Below are positions 15,173-24,674 of a DNA stretch of 35,916 nt, in pieces; position 1 is the stretch's first letter, and each line of letters begins with the position of its first letter. Position numbers and translations under genes: made by a program. Source of the DNA: Streptosporangium subroseum (lineage in GTDB: Bacteria; Actinomycetota; Actinomycetes; Streptosporangiales; Streptosporangiaceae); assembly GCF_900188345.1 (NCBI RefSeq), contig NZ_FZOD01000084.1, forward strand, positions 1 to 35,916, read 5' to 3'. The notes below the pieces were generated by a model. That model was not told the origin of the DNA. It did no database searches and saw nothing but the letters and a program-made list of their open reading frames with translations.

Positions 15173-15577
15173 ATGCTAAGTGGATTCAAGAAGTTTCTGA
15201 TGCGTGGAAACGTGCTCGAGCTCGCCATCGCGGTGGTGGTCGGCACGGCGTTCACCGCCATCGTGACCTCGTTCGTCAAGGACGTCCTCACCCCGCTGCT
15301 CGCCGCGATCGGAGGACAGCCCGACTTCTCCGCCCTGACCCTGACGATCGGTACCAGCGAGATCAGATACGGCGCCTTCCTCAATGCGGTGATCGCGTTC
15401 GTGATGGTGGCGTCTGTCATCTACTTCTTCGTCCTCACCCCCTACGAGAGGCTCACCGCCCGGTTCAGCAAGCAGGAGGAGGTCACCCACCGGGAGTGCC
15501 CGGAGTGCCTCTCGGAGATCCCCAAGGCCGCCGCCCGCTGCTCCCAGTGCACCGCCCAGGTAATGCCGCTCGTCTGA
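15173..15577 (+). CDS. mscL: Large-conductance mechanosensitive channel with C-terminal zinc ribbon
   Basis: 134 residues from ATG 15173, with AAGGAG at 15162-15167. LSGFKKFLMRGNVLELAIAV with VVGTAFTAIVTSFVKDVLTP gives the N-terminal helix and TM1 of MscL, and NAVIAFVMVASVIYFFVLTP is TM2. The pentamer opens under membrane tension and releases solutes in osmotic downshock. The usual C-terminal amphipathic bundle is replaced or extended by CPECLSEIPKAAARCSQC (Cys 109, 112, 123, 126), a small zinc-ribbon-like hairpin. Similar tails occur in actinobacterial MscL proteins. It may set bundle stability or redox response. Confidence 0.95.
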   Translation: MLSGFKKFLMRGNVLELAIAVVVGTAFTAIVTSFVKDVLTPLLAAIGGQPDFSALTLTIGTSEIRYGAFLNAVIAFVMVASVIYFFVLTPYERLTARFSKQEEVTHRECPECLSEIPKAAARCSQCTAQVMPLV

Positions 15578-15609
15578 GGAAGTCGCCTTGCAGCCTTGAG
15601 AGATCGCCT

Positions 15610-16719
15610 TTACAGCAGGGACCCGACCTTGACGTCGTACTCCCAGTGCCAGGGCTCGAAAGGGCTGACATAGGCCCAGTCGGGGTGAATCCAGCCAAAA
15701 GTCTTGCCGTTGGCCTCCAGCCAGTTGAACTCGACCGATCGAAAGCGCTCCACGCCTCCGCACAGGTCGACGGCAAGCCCCAGCCCGTGATTGCTCCGGC
15801 CCGGCACCGCGGCCAGGCCGGGGCGGGTGTAGTAGACCGACTGCTGCTCGGACAGGCTTCGGTAACTGTCCGTCACACACATGGGCTTGCCGAACCGCTT
15901 CCGGTAAGCCTCGTTGAGACTGATGAACGCGAGCGCCGCGTCCCCTCTCAATTCTTCGCCCCGCTGCTGGAGCGGGCAGAGATAGGCCTTGGGGATCAGC
16001 CCGTTGGCGAACACGTCCATCGTCGTCGCCCTGGTCGGGTCGCAGCCGGCCGCAGGCTTGCCCGACTTGTCGAGCTTGACTCCCAGCTTTACCAGCGCCT
16101 GGGTCAGTGACTTCACGATCTTCTGCGAGCGCTCCTGGAGCGTCTTGATCTCGGCGCCCATCTGCGCCTCGGACAGGAGGCTGTTCGCCCGCAGTTCCTG
16201 GGCCTCGCTCGCCAGCCGCTCCTGCTCGGCCTGCAGGCGGCTGCTGTCCTCGAGGACCAGATTCCGCTGGGCAACGAGTTGGGTGGTGCTGGCCATCGCC
16301 TGAAGGGTGCCCACGTCGGAGGTGCCGGACAGGAAACCGGACACGTCGCCGCCGACGGGCTGCTGGTAGAGCAGCTCGACCATGTCCGACAGCGGCTGCC
16401 GTACCTGGGCGAAGGCCTTCTCCGCGGTCTGCAACTGGCTCAGCTTGGCCCTGAGCTCCTTCTGCGAAGCCGCGATCTTGGCCCGTCGCTGTTCCAGCGC
16501 CTTCGTCGCGGCCTCGAGCTCTTTGGACGCTTTTTCCGCATCACGGCGCAGCTCGGTGAGATTCACCGGCTCACGGCGGAGCTCTGTGGAATTCACCGAC
16601 TCAAGAACGGCGACAGCCTGGGCCTTCACCGGCGCCTGCTGCGCGGCAGCGGCTCCCGGCAAAAGGGAAGTCATCGTCGCGACGACGGCGATCAGACTCG
16701 CTGATCGACGAGGTGGCAC
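15610..16719 (-). CDS. Secreted M15-family D-alanyl-D-alanine carboxypeptidase
   Basis: 369 residues from GTG 16719, with GGAGGGG 6 nt upstream. A signal peptide (PRRSASLIAVVATMTSLLPGAAAA) leads to a long coiled coil from about 45 to 220 (AEKASKELEAATKALEQRRA and similar), like the PcsB/NlpC-associated coils. A VanY-type M15 domain follows: VTDSYRSLSEQQ, SNHGLGLAVDL with zinc ligands His311 and Asp318, and EPWHWEY with catalytic Glu355 and His358. The site is complete. It probably trims peptidoglycan stem peptides outside the membrane. The coiled coil may hold the enzyme inactive or dock it to a partner. It is convergent with mscL. Confidence 0.92.
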   Translation of the reverse strand: MPPRRSASLIAVVATMTSLLPGAAAAQQAPVKAQAVAVLESVNSTELRREPVNLTELRRDAEKASKELEAATKALEQRRAKIAASQKELRAKLSQLQTAEKAFAQVRQPLSDMVELLYQQPVGGDVSGFLSGTSDVGTLQAMASTTQLVAQRNLVLEDSSRLQAEQERLASEAQELRANSLLSEAQMGAEIKTLQERSQKIVKSLTQALVKLGVKLDKSGKPAAGCDPTRATTMDVFANGLIPKAYLCPLQQRGEELRGDAALAFISLNEAYRKRFGKPMCVTDSYRSLSEQQSVYYTRPGLAAVPGRSNHGLGLAVDLCGGVERFRSVEFNWLEANGKTFGWIHPDWAYVSPFEPWHWEYDVKVGSLL

Positions 16720-16847
16720 GTTCGACCCCTCCGTTTGCGAACTCGTGACCTGGGTCAGGCACGCACGCTACTACAGCTCTCCGAGTGTCCGGGCCAGACT
16801 CCTCGCGACCGGTATGCGCCGAACACCCCAATTTGACAGCCGACAAC

Positions 16848-17459
16848 TTATGCCTCTTGTCGCACATGCTCCTTACAGACCTCCCAGAGCCAGGTCTCCC
16901 GCCACTCCCCCGGACACGGCTCCTCGGCCTTCGCCAGCTCCCGGTGAGGCGTCCGCCTCACCGGAGGCGCCGGAGGTTTCACGGGCGCGCGAGGCACCAC
17001 CTTTCGCACCGCAGGAGGGGCCTCAACAGGGGTGTCATCGGGGGGCGAGTGGTGCTTACGCACCACAACCGGGATCATCAAACCCTCATACGTCGGATAC
17101 GGACGAGGCGGCGGCGGCACCGCTCTCGGCCCAAAGGCGACACTCCGCGCAAGCCCGGCAGCAACCGGCGGCGTGGTCGCCGCTCTCTTCCGTGGCCCCA
17201 AATTTCCCCGAGAACTCACATCGAATTCCGTACCGGAGGATTCCATCCCGAATCTCGCATTCGATCCCGCACCATCCGCGTCGGATCCCGCGTCGGCGAC
17301 GGCCATCCGGACAGCCGCCTCATAGCCGGTAGCCTCGGCCACCAGAAGGCCCCCGGCCAGAAGCGCGGGTGCCAGCATGGCTCCGCACAGCACCAACGGC
17401 CGCAGACCGCGATGCCCCCTAATCCGCTTCCGTCGCTTTTGGATCACGGAGCGTGACAT
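16848..17459 (-). CDS. Membrane-anchored or secreted protein, Pro-rich, unknown
   Basis: 203 residues from ATG 17459. A basic N-terminus (SVIQKRRKRIRGHRGLR) and a hydrophobic helix (LVLCGAMLAPALLAGGLLVA) form a signal anchor. The rest is a low-complexity linker with PPPPRPYPTYEG and PVKPPAPPVRRTP, then a compact end CPGEWRETWLWEVCKEHV with two Cys that could form a disulfide. No family is recognised. The opposite strand also has long open frames, but they are Arg/His-rich shadows. The ribosome-binding site is weak. Confidence 0.65.
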   Translation of the reverse strand: MSRSVIQKRRKRIRGHRGLRPLVLCGAMLAPALLAGGLLVAEATGYEAAVRMAVADAGSDADGAGSNARFGMESSGTEFDVSSRGNLGPRKRAATTPPVAAGLARSVAFGPRAVPPPPRPYPTYEGLMIPVVVRKHHSPPDDTPVEAPPAVRKVVPRAPVKPPAPPVRRTPHRELAKAEEPCPGEWRETWLWEVCKEHVRQEA

Positions 17460-17600
17460 TAGCCACGCCCATCCCCAGCTCCCGGCCACTTGCCGCCCCT
17501 TTTACCCCAGCTCAGCGAACGGATAACTCACTGTTCGCTCCCAGAGCCCCTCTGGGCGCACATCTACTCCCCGCTTTCGCTACTCTTACAAGGAGCCCCT

Positions 17601-17673
17601 GCCTCCGTAGCTCAGGGGATAGAGCACCGCTCTCCTAAAGCGGGTGTCGCATGTTCGAATCATGCCGGGGGCA
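17601..17673 (+). tRNA. tRNA-Arg (anticodon CCU)
   Basis: Cloverleaf: acceptor GCCTCCG with CGGGGGC, D stem GCTC/GAGC, anticodon stem CCGCT/AGCGG around CTCCTAA, T arm GCATG-TTCGAAT-CATGC, discriminator A. CCA is not encoded. Anticodon CCU reads AGG. A short T-rich run (CTCTTTT) follows. Its 3' end is a natural attachment site for actinomycete elements, but I found no second copy of it in the window. Confidence 0.95.
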
Positions 17674-17929
17674 CTCTTTTGGCCAGCAGATGTACGCTTG
17701 ACCTGCGGCTTCGTTCGCCAGGCCCGCGTCCCTCCCCGCAGCCGAAGGCAGCCATGTGCAGCCGTAGGACAATGATCGCGGGACATACGCGGGACGATCT
17801 TGCAGTCGTTTGAGCAGCTCGCACGGCAAGCACGACCCCTTACAGGCGGTTCAATCATGAGCGCGCAGTCGTCGAGGTCCGCGGAAAACACTTCGCTTGG
17901 AAACATGCCCGCATGTGACCCTGAAGCGC
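17674..17929. other. Gap between tRNA-Arg and the next gene
   Basis: No gene is supported. An antisense open frame across the tRNA gives a well-known false protein (GMIRTCDTRFRRAVLYPLSY). A short direct repeat GCGGGACATACGCGGGAC occurs near 17780. Confidence 0.5.
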
Positions 17930-18766
17930 ATGAGTGACGATGTCTACTCAAGTCACCATTGGCGTTTTCTGTACATGAACGTCCGTGACTACGAGGGAGC
18001 CGGGCTGACCGGCGAGCTGCGACGGTGGATGGATGAGCATCCGGCGCACGTAGAGGAAGTGCAGGAAGCGGGTCGGTCCGAAAGTCACCTGGTCCCTCTC
18101 GGAAAGCTTCACGACCCGGGCCACTACAGCTCGCTGGAGCGGCTGTATGCCATGAGTCGCATTCTCGACCTGCTCATCATGAGCTACCAGGACTCCCCGA
18201 ATGATCCCGCGCCGATCGCGGACGAGATCCTCCCGCCGTCCGACGCCTACCCCGCCTTCTGCGAGGCGTTGGGCGCGAACCGGATCGACAAGCGCGAGTT
18301 CCACCCGTTCTTCCACGAGATCGTCGAGGTACGGCAGGCGGACGACCCCGACGAGCCGCCATCGATCATCGAGGAGCGTTGGCCCGGCCACCTCGTCGGC
18401 TCCATGCTGCTGATGCGGGCCGGAGTGGTCGTCAGGGCCGGGGCGAGACAGCTCGTTGCAGGTGTCGCCGACCGGTCCACCCTGTACTGGACCTACCAAC
18501 GTCGATCACGACCCGTTCAAGACCTCTCGCACGGCTGGGGTAGCAACTCCCAGTGGGGAACCGACTTCCGCCGCGACTACGTGGTCAACGGCCAATTGCA
18601 CTACAACGTGGACGCGGCGCTGAACCCGATGGACAACGAGGAGGAAGACCTCGACCCGGCATCGACGATCGAGCTTGTCCGGCACCGGTGCAGCACCGTT
18701 GTAAATCATGGCAATGACCTGTTCCCCTACGACCATCACCATGTCGAACCAGCCCCCGCAGACTGA
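17930..18766 (+). CDS. Unknown protein, 278 residues
   Basis: Start ATG 17930 gives MSDDVYSSHHWRFLYMNVRDY; an ATG 33 bases upstream is less likely. The protein is soluble, with many Asp, Glu, His and Trp and no signal peptide. Notable parts are PFFHEIVEVRQADDPDEPPS, then IIEERWPGHLVGSMLLMRAG, VVVRAGARQLVAGVADRSTL and the C-terminal NHGNDLFPYDHHH. I do not recognise the family. The paired acidic and His clusters might bind a metal. It lies directly downstream of tRNA-Arg and could be cargo of an integrated element. Confidence 0.7.
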   Translation: MSDDVYSSHHWRFLYMNVRDYEGAGLTGELRRWMDEHPAHVEEVQEAGRSESHLVPLGKLHDPGHYSSLERLYAMSRILDLLIMSYQDSPNDPAPIADEILPPSDAYPAFCEALGANRIDKREFHPFFHEIVEVRQADDPDEPPSIIEERWPGHLVGSMLLMRAGVVVRAGARQLVAGVADRSTLYWTYQRRSRPVQDLSHGWGSNSQWGTDFRRDYVVNGQLHYNVDAALNPMDNEEEDLDPASTIELVRHRCSTVVNHGNDLFPYDHHHVEPAPAD

Positions 18767-18871
18767 CCGCCAACACGGACATACCAGCCCTGCCAGAAAA
18801 GGTACGAACCCGATTGGTGGTGAGCGGTCAGCGCGCAGCTACCCCTACCTGCGCTGATAGCGTCCTCCGTC

Positions 18872-19380
18872 ATGGAGACGATTCTTGACTCGATCGTCGA
18901 TTTCGCCGTAACAGGGCAGATCGGCACCCTCCGACTCGGCATGCCGGCCGCTGAGGTGGGTCGTCTCTTCGGCGGAGGGACCGGCCTAACCCAGTCGCCT
19001 CCAGCAGGTGCGGGCTCGGTTGGCTTCAAGGACGGAAGCCTCGAACTATGGATACGCGAGGAGCGACTGCTCCTCCTTGGCTTGACTCAGTAGATGGGGA
19101 GGGCAGGTTCGATGCCTTTGGTCTCATCCACGCGAAGGACCCAGGGGTGATTGACGCCATCACCTACGACATGGTGATTAGCTGCCTTGCAGCACACCGA
19201 TGCGCTTGGCGGCCCGATGACACCTTGACCTTTGACGATCAAGTTGCCATCCGCACCGATGTTGACGTGTCCCTCGTCTTTTCCCTGCCGGACGCTTCGG
19301 ATGCTCACAGCGGCCCGCTGGCGAGCATCTACACGAGGCCTCTACCACCGATCGGTGGGTGCAGCCCCCCATCCGTATGA
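18872..19380 (+). pseudogene. Frameshifted gene, small conserved protein
   Basis: Frame 2 from ATG 18872 encodes IGTLRLGMPAAEVGRLFGGG and SVGFKDGSLELWIREERL, then stops at 19091-19093 (TAG). Frame 1 is open from 19048 and reads VDGEGRFDAFGLIHAKDPG and TLTFDDQVAIRTDVDVSLVF. The two parts look like one protein of about 150 residues: an LxLGMxxxEVxxLFG start, an E-L-W-strand, then a DDTLTF strand, similar in plan to small immunity-type or hypothetical proteins of actinomycetes. A single-base shift between about 19075 and 19093 would join them. A sequencing error or programmed shift is also possible. Confidence 0.6.
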
Positions 19381-19656
19381 CCGCTGCGGTTGATCCCCGA
19401 ACCGCACATGCGCACTTGGCCGACTCGCGCGCTAATCGGCCAGTTGAAGCGCAAAGTCACCCCAGCAACCCAGTGAACCTTCCCGGCCACGGCATTTAAG
19501 GCGTGTCCCGTGGATCTTCGCCGTGATGAGGCCGACCAGATGAATGCGCCGCGAAGCGGGGGAGGGGGAGGTCGGAGCGGAGCCTCGGCCGACATCTCCA
19601 GACTCTGCGGAACTCCTGGCTTGTCACCTTTTCGCGAAGTTCGCACATAATGGTTC
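19381..19656. other. Gap with a candidate leaderless promoter for the next gene
   Basis: No gene is supported. TTGTCA (19621-19626) and CATAAT (19646-19651) make a -35/-10 pair with a 19-base spacer. The -10 ends 5 bases before the ATG at 19657, with no ribosome-binding site, so the transcript is probably leaderless. Confidence 0.4.
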
Positions 19657-20289
19657 ATGATCAAGCAGGCGTTGGCTGTGGCGTTGGTGATCGGCTCGGT
19701 TCTGGCAGGAACGGGCGTGGCCCGTGCGAGTACCGCCGAGATACCCAAGGGGTTCCTGCTGACCGAGCGCGCGGCGAGCGCGGGACCGATCATGGAGGGC
19801 GAGGAGTGGTGGGAGATCAGCAACAGTCTGTCTCGGCAGCTTGCTCTCAATCCCTGTCGCACCAAGAAGAAGCCCCACGACGGCCGCGTCGCGATGCGCA
19901 CCATCTCGTACTCGAACAGCGCTCCCTCCGGTAGCGCCGAACAGCTCGTCCTGTACGGAAACACCAAGTCCGCCCAGGCCGCTTTTCGTAAGCTTCGGGC
20001 GGACCTGACCAAGTGCGCGAAGCAAGCGACAGGACAGCGCATCAGGTTCCTCCGCCATGCCAGCAAGCCGTTGCGCGTCGGCGACGAGGCCCTGTCCGTC
20101 ACCGGGTACTTCTACAACAAGGGGAAGCGTGAACGTGACCCCGGCGAGATGCGGGTCGTCGTCCGCCGAGGCACCGCCCTATTCATCTACGCCGACATCG
20201 GCAACGGTCCGGGAGCGGGCAAGAAGCTCACCGCTCAGGCGAAGAAGATGGCGAAGAAGGTATGCGACCTTCCCAGGGTGTGCCGGTGA
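19657..20289 (+). CDS. Secreted protein, possibly PknH-like sensor domain
   Basis: 210 residues. The signal peptide is MIKQALAVALVIGSVLAGTG with cleavage near VARAS. The mature part has one domain with Cys at NPCRTKKK, LTKCAKQ, KVCDLP and RVCR that could form two disulfides. Helix AQAAFRKLRADLTKCAKQ and strand IRFLRHASKPLRVGDEALSV look like the extracellular sensor domains of PknH-type kinases and related actinobacterial secreted proteins. That match is from memory of the pattern and is not secure. It stands alone downstream of a candidate leaderless promoter. Confidence 0.75.
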   Translation: MIKQALAVALVIGSVLAGTGVARASTAEIPKGFLLTERAASAGPIMEGEEWWEISNSLSRQLALNPCRTKKKPHDGRVAMRTISYSNSAPSGSAEQLVLYGNTKSAQAAFRKLRADLTKCAKQATGQRIRFLRHASKPLRVGDEALSVTGYFYNKGKRERDPGEMRVVVRRGTALFIYADIGNGPGAGKKLTAQAKKMAKKVCDLPRVCR

Positions 20290-20699
20290 GAGGTGATCGC
20301 TTCTTCTCAGCCGGGGACGAGGTTCAGCCGGTATACGCCCGAGATTGGCGGACTGGAAAACGGATGGGTCTGCCCGTGACAGTGCCACGCGCCTGCCGTG
20401 ATCAAAGCTCCGCCAGGCCCGCTCGGCGAACCGGAGCGCCTGCAGCTGCCCGCTGTACTGCCCGGGTTCGAGCACCTGGCGTCGTTCCGGGCCGAAGGTG
20501 GGACGATCGCTCACTTCGCCTCCCGCCGTCCAGGGCCGGAGCGATCAACGCCGGACGCCTTCGGCGCCCGCCACCGGAGAGGCGTTGGTGACGCTGGTCG
20601 AGAGCGCGGGACAGGGCTCGGGGTAGCGGCGAAAGCGTCGGTGCTTACGTGTTCGACTGCCCACCTTTCGCGATCTTTTGGTGTGGTTGATGATTCTTC
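20290..20699. other. Non-coding stretch, nothing recognised
   Basis: No open frame has convincing codon usage or a known motif. A short plus-strand frame near 20440-20560 (LPGFEHLASFRAEGGTIAHF) might be a fragment, but I cannot place it. Confidence 0.4.
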
Positions 20700-20863
20700 T
20701 ATGACGAGACGGTCGCTTATCAGGAGGCAGGTCGGGTGCCGGAGGCGATCACCTTGTCCGAGGTGACGCTGGCTGAGCGGGAGCGGGTGCTGGGTGCTGA
20801 GCACCCTGACACTCTGACCAGCCGCAACAACCTCGCCTTCATCTATCAGGAATCAGTTTCATG
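20700..20863 (+). pseudogene. Tetratricopeptide-repeat protein fragment
   Basis: In one frame the sequence reads VAYQEAGRVPEAITLSEVTL, then AERERVLGAEHPDTLTSRNN and LAFIYQ, ending in TGA. This is an unmistakable TPR unit of the kinesin-light-chain type found in large NB-ARC and regulatory proteins of actinomycetes. Only about 1.3 repeats remain, with no start. It is gene debris at the left edge of the integrative element. Confidence 0.75.
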
Positions 20864-21068
20864 AACGCTGGCGGTGATCAGCTTCAAGCGCAGGCGTTCC
20901 TGTTCGGGATCATCAAGCACTCACTGAATACTACGGCCAGGAACTCACAGAGATCAGAGGTGTAGTTAACGGAACAATCGCTGCACGTGGCCCGCCTCCG
21001 AGCACCAGGGCGACCACGTCGTCACCGATGTCACCGATGCTCTGGCGATCCTGCGGACATGAGAAAGA
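20864..21068. other. Left flank of the integrative element, no gene
   Basis: A fragment ending HVVTDVTDALAILRT and a stop (21060-21062) looks like the tail of a lost gene. An attachment site is expected here, next to the int terminator, but I see no repeat shared with the far side. Confidence 0.4.
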
Positions 21069-21087
21069 CCCCGGTACGAGACCGGGG
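21069..21087 (-). terminator. Terminator of the int operon
   Basis: On the minus strand CCCCGGT, loop CTCGT, ACCGGGG, then TCTTTCTC. The 7-bp GC stem and T-rich tail make a good intrinsic terminator 22 bp after the int stop. Confidence 0.75.
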
Positions 21088-21109
21088 CCAAGGAGCGGAC
21101 GATGGCAGG

Positions 21110-22474
21110 TCACTCGTCGAGAGCGCTGTTGATCTTTCCGTTGATGTGGTCCTGCTGGCCGTCTAGGCACTTGGCGTAGACCCGGAGCAGAACGTCCACG
21201 CTGTGACCGGCGCGCTTGGCCACCTCGGTAGCCGGCACGCCCGCGTTCAGCCAGAGCGACACGGCCGCATGGCGCAGGTCGTACGGCCGGGCAGCCAACG
21301 ACGACTCCACCTGAGCCGGGGTCAGGGCGAGTTTCCGCGCCTCCTGCCAGACGTAGGAGTGTGCCGAGCTGGAGTAGGACCCATCACTGGCCGTGCGGAA
21401 CAGCCTGCCGTCCTTCGCCGTGCCGTAGGTCTCGATGTGCTCGCGAAGGATGGCCACGAGAACGGGCGGAATTGGAATCTCTCGTGTCTCCTTGTGCGCC
21501 CGGTGCTTGAGACTGCGCGACTCATGGGTCTCCCCCGAGTTGGTCCATCGCTTGGTCGCCTGCGGTCGGGCGCGTTCCAGGATGATCTGACCCCACCCCG
21601 ATCTGGGCAAGGTGCAGTCGTTCAGGCGCAGATCGGCCGCCTCTTCCGGACGCAGCGCCGCGTAGTAGACGCAGGCGAACAGCGCCTTGAGCCGAGGTCC
21701 GCGCTTGCGACCGACCTTGGGCACAGCGTCCAGGAGCTTCTTGGCCTGGGCGGGATTGACCACCGTACGGGGATCGACGACCGTGACGGCCCTGGGCGGA
21801 GCCCACTTGATCTCATTCAGCGGATTACTCGTGAACACTTTCTGCTCCACCGCCTGCTCCAAGAGGTGGTGAAGGATCGCCCGCTTGCGACGTACCGTGT
21901 TGGCCCCCGCTTCCTTGCCCGCGAAGGTGACCGAGATGGCGTCGAGGGCCATCCGGAGCACGCGTGCCTCTCCGAGAGCCGACAGGGGAAGAGAGGCCTT
22001 CTCCGCCCAATGCAGAGCCACGGCTTGCACGCTGCCCAGGTCGGCCCGCCGGTCCGCGGGGAGAAGGGCATGAGCGCGGAGTGCTTCCCGCAAGATCATG
22101 GCATCGGGACGGCCCGGCACCTCGGCTGCCAAGGCGGGGATGAGCGACAGCAACGCATAAGCGTCCGTCTCGCGGGTCCTGGCTGCCGAACTGCGCCAAC
22201 GGCCGAGGACGTAGGACTGCGCGAATTCCAGGAACGAAGGCCCCGAAGATTCCGGCGCGAGCATCGACGCGGGCAACCCGGTAGCGACATCGAACGCCTC
22301 CCCCAGCCTGGCCGCCTGCCGTAGGTCGGACAGGAAGCTGGAGGCCAGCCCCTTGGTCCGGAAGCTCTTGGACTTGGGCCTGCGAGCCACCGTCCAGCGC
22401 ACGATGAAGGCCGCCGTCTTGCGGTCTGGCCGCTGCTGAATCTCGCCAAACTTCACGTCATAGGTGGTGTTCAC
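21110..22474 (-). CDS. int: Tyrosine site-specific integrase of the AICE
   Basis: 454 residues from GTG 22474, with GGGAGG 4 nt before and a GTGA overlap with the xis stop. A basic arm-type domain (RPDRKTAAFIVRWTVARRPK) is followed by a core-binding domain and the catalytic domain. Catalytic parts are AALRPEEAADLRL (first Arg), PYDLRHAAVSLWLNAG (His and second Arg), VAKRAGHSVDVLL (GH) and RVYAKCLDG (nucleophile Tyr). All are present, so it should be active. It integrates and, with Xis, excises the element. The site it uses cannot be read from the protein. It is the last gene of the minus-strand operon. Confidence 0.95.
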   Translation of the reverse strand: MNTTYDVKFGEIQQRPDRKTAAFIVRWTVARRPKSKSFRTKGLASSFLSDLRQAARLGEAFDVATGLPASMLAPESSGPSFLEFAQSYVLGRWRSSAARTRETDAYALLSLIPALAAEVPGRPDAMILREALRAHALLPADRRADLGSVQAVALHWAEKASLPLSALGEARVLRMALDAISVTFAGKEAGANTVRRKRAILHHLLEQAVEQKVFTSNPLNEIKWAPPRAVTVVDPRTVVNPAQAKKLLDAVPKVGRKRGPRLKALFACVYYAALRPEEAADLRLNDCTLPRSGWGQIILERARPQATKRWTNSGETHESRSLKHRAHKETREIPIPPVLVAILREHIETYGTAKDGRLFRTASDGSYSSSAHSYVWQEARKLALTPAQVESSLAARPYDLRHAAVSLWLNAGVPATEVAKRAGHSVDVLLRVYAKCLDGQQDHINGKINSALDE

Positions 22475-22658
22475 GCTGCCTCCCGATGAGAGGCGAGCCA
22501 CGCCACGAGGTCACTGCGCCAGATGCGCAGCTCATCGTTCGGGAGCCGAACGCAGACGGGTGCACGACCAAGTTCGCGCCAGCGGTAGAAGGTACGACGG
22601 GAAACGCCGCCCAGTTCGTCGAGGACCTGAGGAACGGTCAGCAGCTCATCGCGCCGGG

Positions 22659-22662
<4 letters not shown>
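22471..22662 (-). CDS. xis: Excisionase-type HTH protein
   Basis: 63 residues. LLTVPQVLDELGGVSRRTFY with RWRELGRAP and LRIWRSDLVAWL is the MerR-like winged helix of AICE excisionases (HTH_17 type). The start ATG 22662 overlaps the rep stop as ATGA, and its stop overlaps int, so rep, xis and int are translated as a coupled set. Excisionase bends DNA at the element ends to direct excision. Confidence 0.92.
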
Positions 22663-24053
<1,391 letters not shown>

Positions 24054-24152
24054 GATGGGAACCTCCTTTCACTCGTTGGGTGAGAGGGGATGGCCCCCGA
24101 CCTGGCAGATGTCTTGGCGGATGTACGGCCAGGCCGGGGGCGCCGACGACCT

Positions 24153-24317
24153 TCAGCAGAAGCCGAGGCCGTCGCAGTGGCGGCAGGTGTCGCCGTAGGA
24201 GTCGAGACCACCGCCGCCGCAGTGGCAGCAGCGCCACTTCTGGGGCGAAATCGGCGGAGGCACCTCCTGCGTGTCATCGCGGGAGGGGATCGCCTCTTGG
24301 TGGGTGTCAGAGGGCAT
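24153..24317 (-). CDS. Small zinc-finger protein of the AICE
   Basis: 54 residues from ATG 24317, which overlaps the end of the upstream gene. The end of the protein is CCHCGGGGLDSYGDTCRHCD followed by GLGFC, two CxxCxGxG-like knuckles as in DnaJ zinc domains. Such small proteins are common between spd-type genes and rep in AICEs. The role is unknown; DNA or protein contact during transfer or replication is a guess. Confidence 0.7.
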   Translation of the reverse strand: MPSDTHQEAIPSRDDTQEVPPPISPQKWRCCHCGGGGLDSYGDTCRHCDGLGFC

Positions 24318-24654
24318 TGGTGGTGTCCGGGACGACGCAGCCGGAGTAACTGACGTCGGCTTCGTGCTGCGCCCGCCGGGCGGCCAGGATGGCGAGTGCC
24401 TCATAGCTCACCGGGCCGAAGGCCAGACACGCTTTGTAGTGGCCATGGACGAGGTCGTCAGGGTCAGTCACGGTGCCGAGGAGAGTGGCGATCCGGTCGA
24501 CCTCGATGATCATCTCGGCGTCGGTGTCCCTCTTGGGGAAGTACAGGATGGTCACCCCGTGGCGGGGAACGGGAACCTTCGGGTTGGCCTCCAGGAAGGC
24601 GGCCAGGTCATGGAGACCCTTGACCATGGCGGTTCGGTGGTTGGTGTCGGTCAT
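24307..24654 (-). CDS. AICE conserved protein, unknown
   Basis: 115 residues from ATG 24654, with AAGGAG 9 nt upstream. HDLAAFLEANPKVPVPRHGV, then TILYFPKRDTDAEMIIEVDR, then the helical Ala-rich end. No catalytic motif is visible. Proteins of this size and start (a short helix, a PVP turn, then alternating strands) recur at this place in AICEs. It lies between the membrane protein and the zinc-finger gene, on the same operon. Confidence 0.75.
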   Translation of the reverse strand: MTDTNHRTAMVKGLHDLAAFLEANPKVPVPRHGVTILYFPKRDTDAEMIIEVDRIATLLGTVTDPDDLVHGHYKACLAFGPVSYEALAILAARRAQHEADVSYSGCVVPDTTNAL

Positions 24655-24674
24655 CGCGGTGTTCTCCTTTCTCG

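Noticed and set aside
16382..17332. Plus-strand open frames between the carboxypeptidase and the secreted protein
   Set aside because: Arg-, Ser- and His-rich shadows of minus-strand genes that have signal peptides and motifs.
17640..17673. 3' end of tRNA-Arg as attachment site of the AICE
   Set aside because: No second copy was found by eye in the window, and int lies 3.4 kb away. It is left open but not annotated.
17586..17951. Minus-strand open frame across tRNA-Arg
   Set aside because: The end GMIRTCDTRFRRAVLYPLSY is the known false protein read from the antisense of tRNA genes.
19500..19560. Possible insertion-sequence end (GGCGTGTCCCGTGGATC)
   Set aside because: No matching inverted end or transposase near it; too weak to list.
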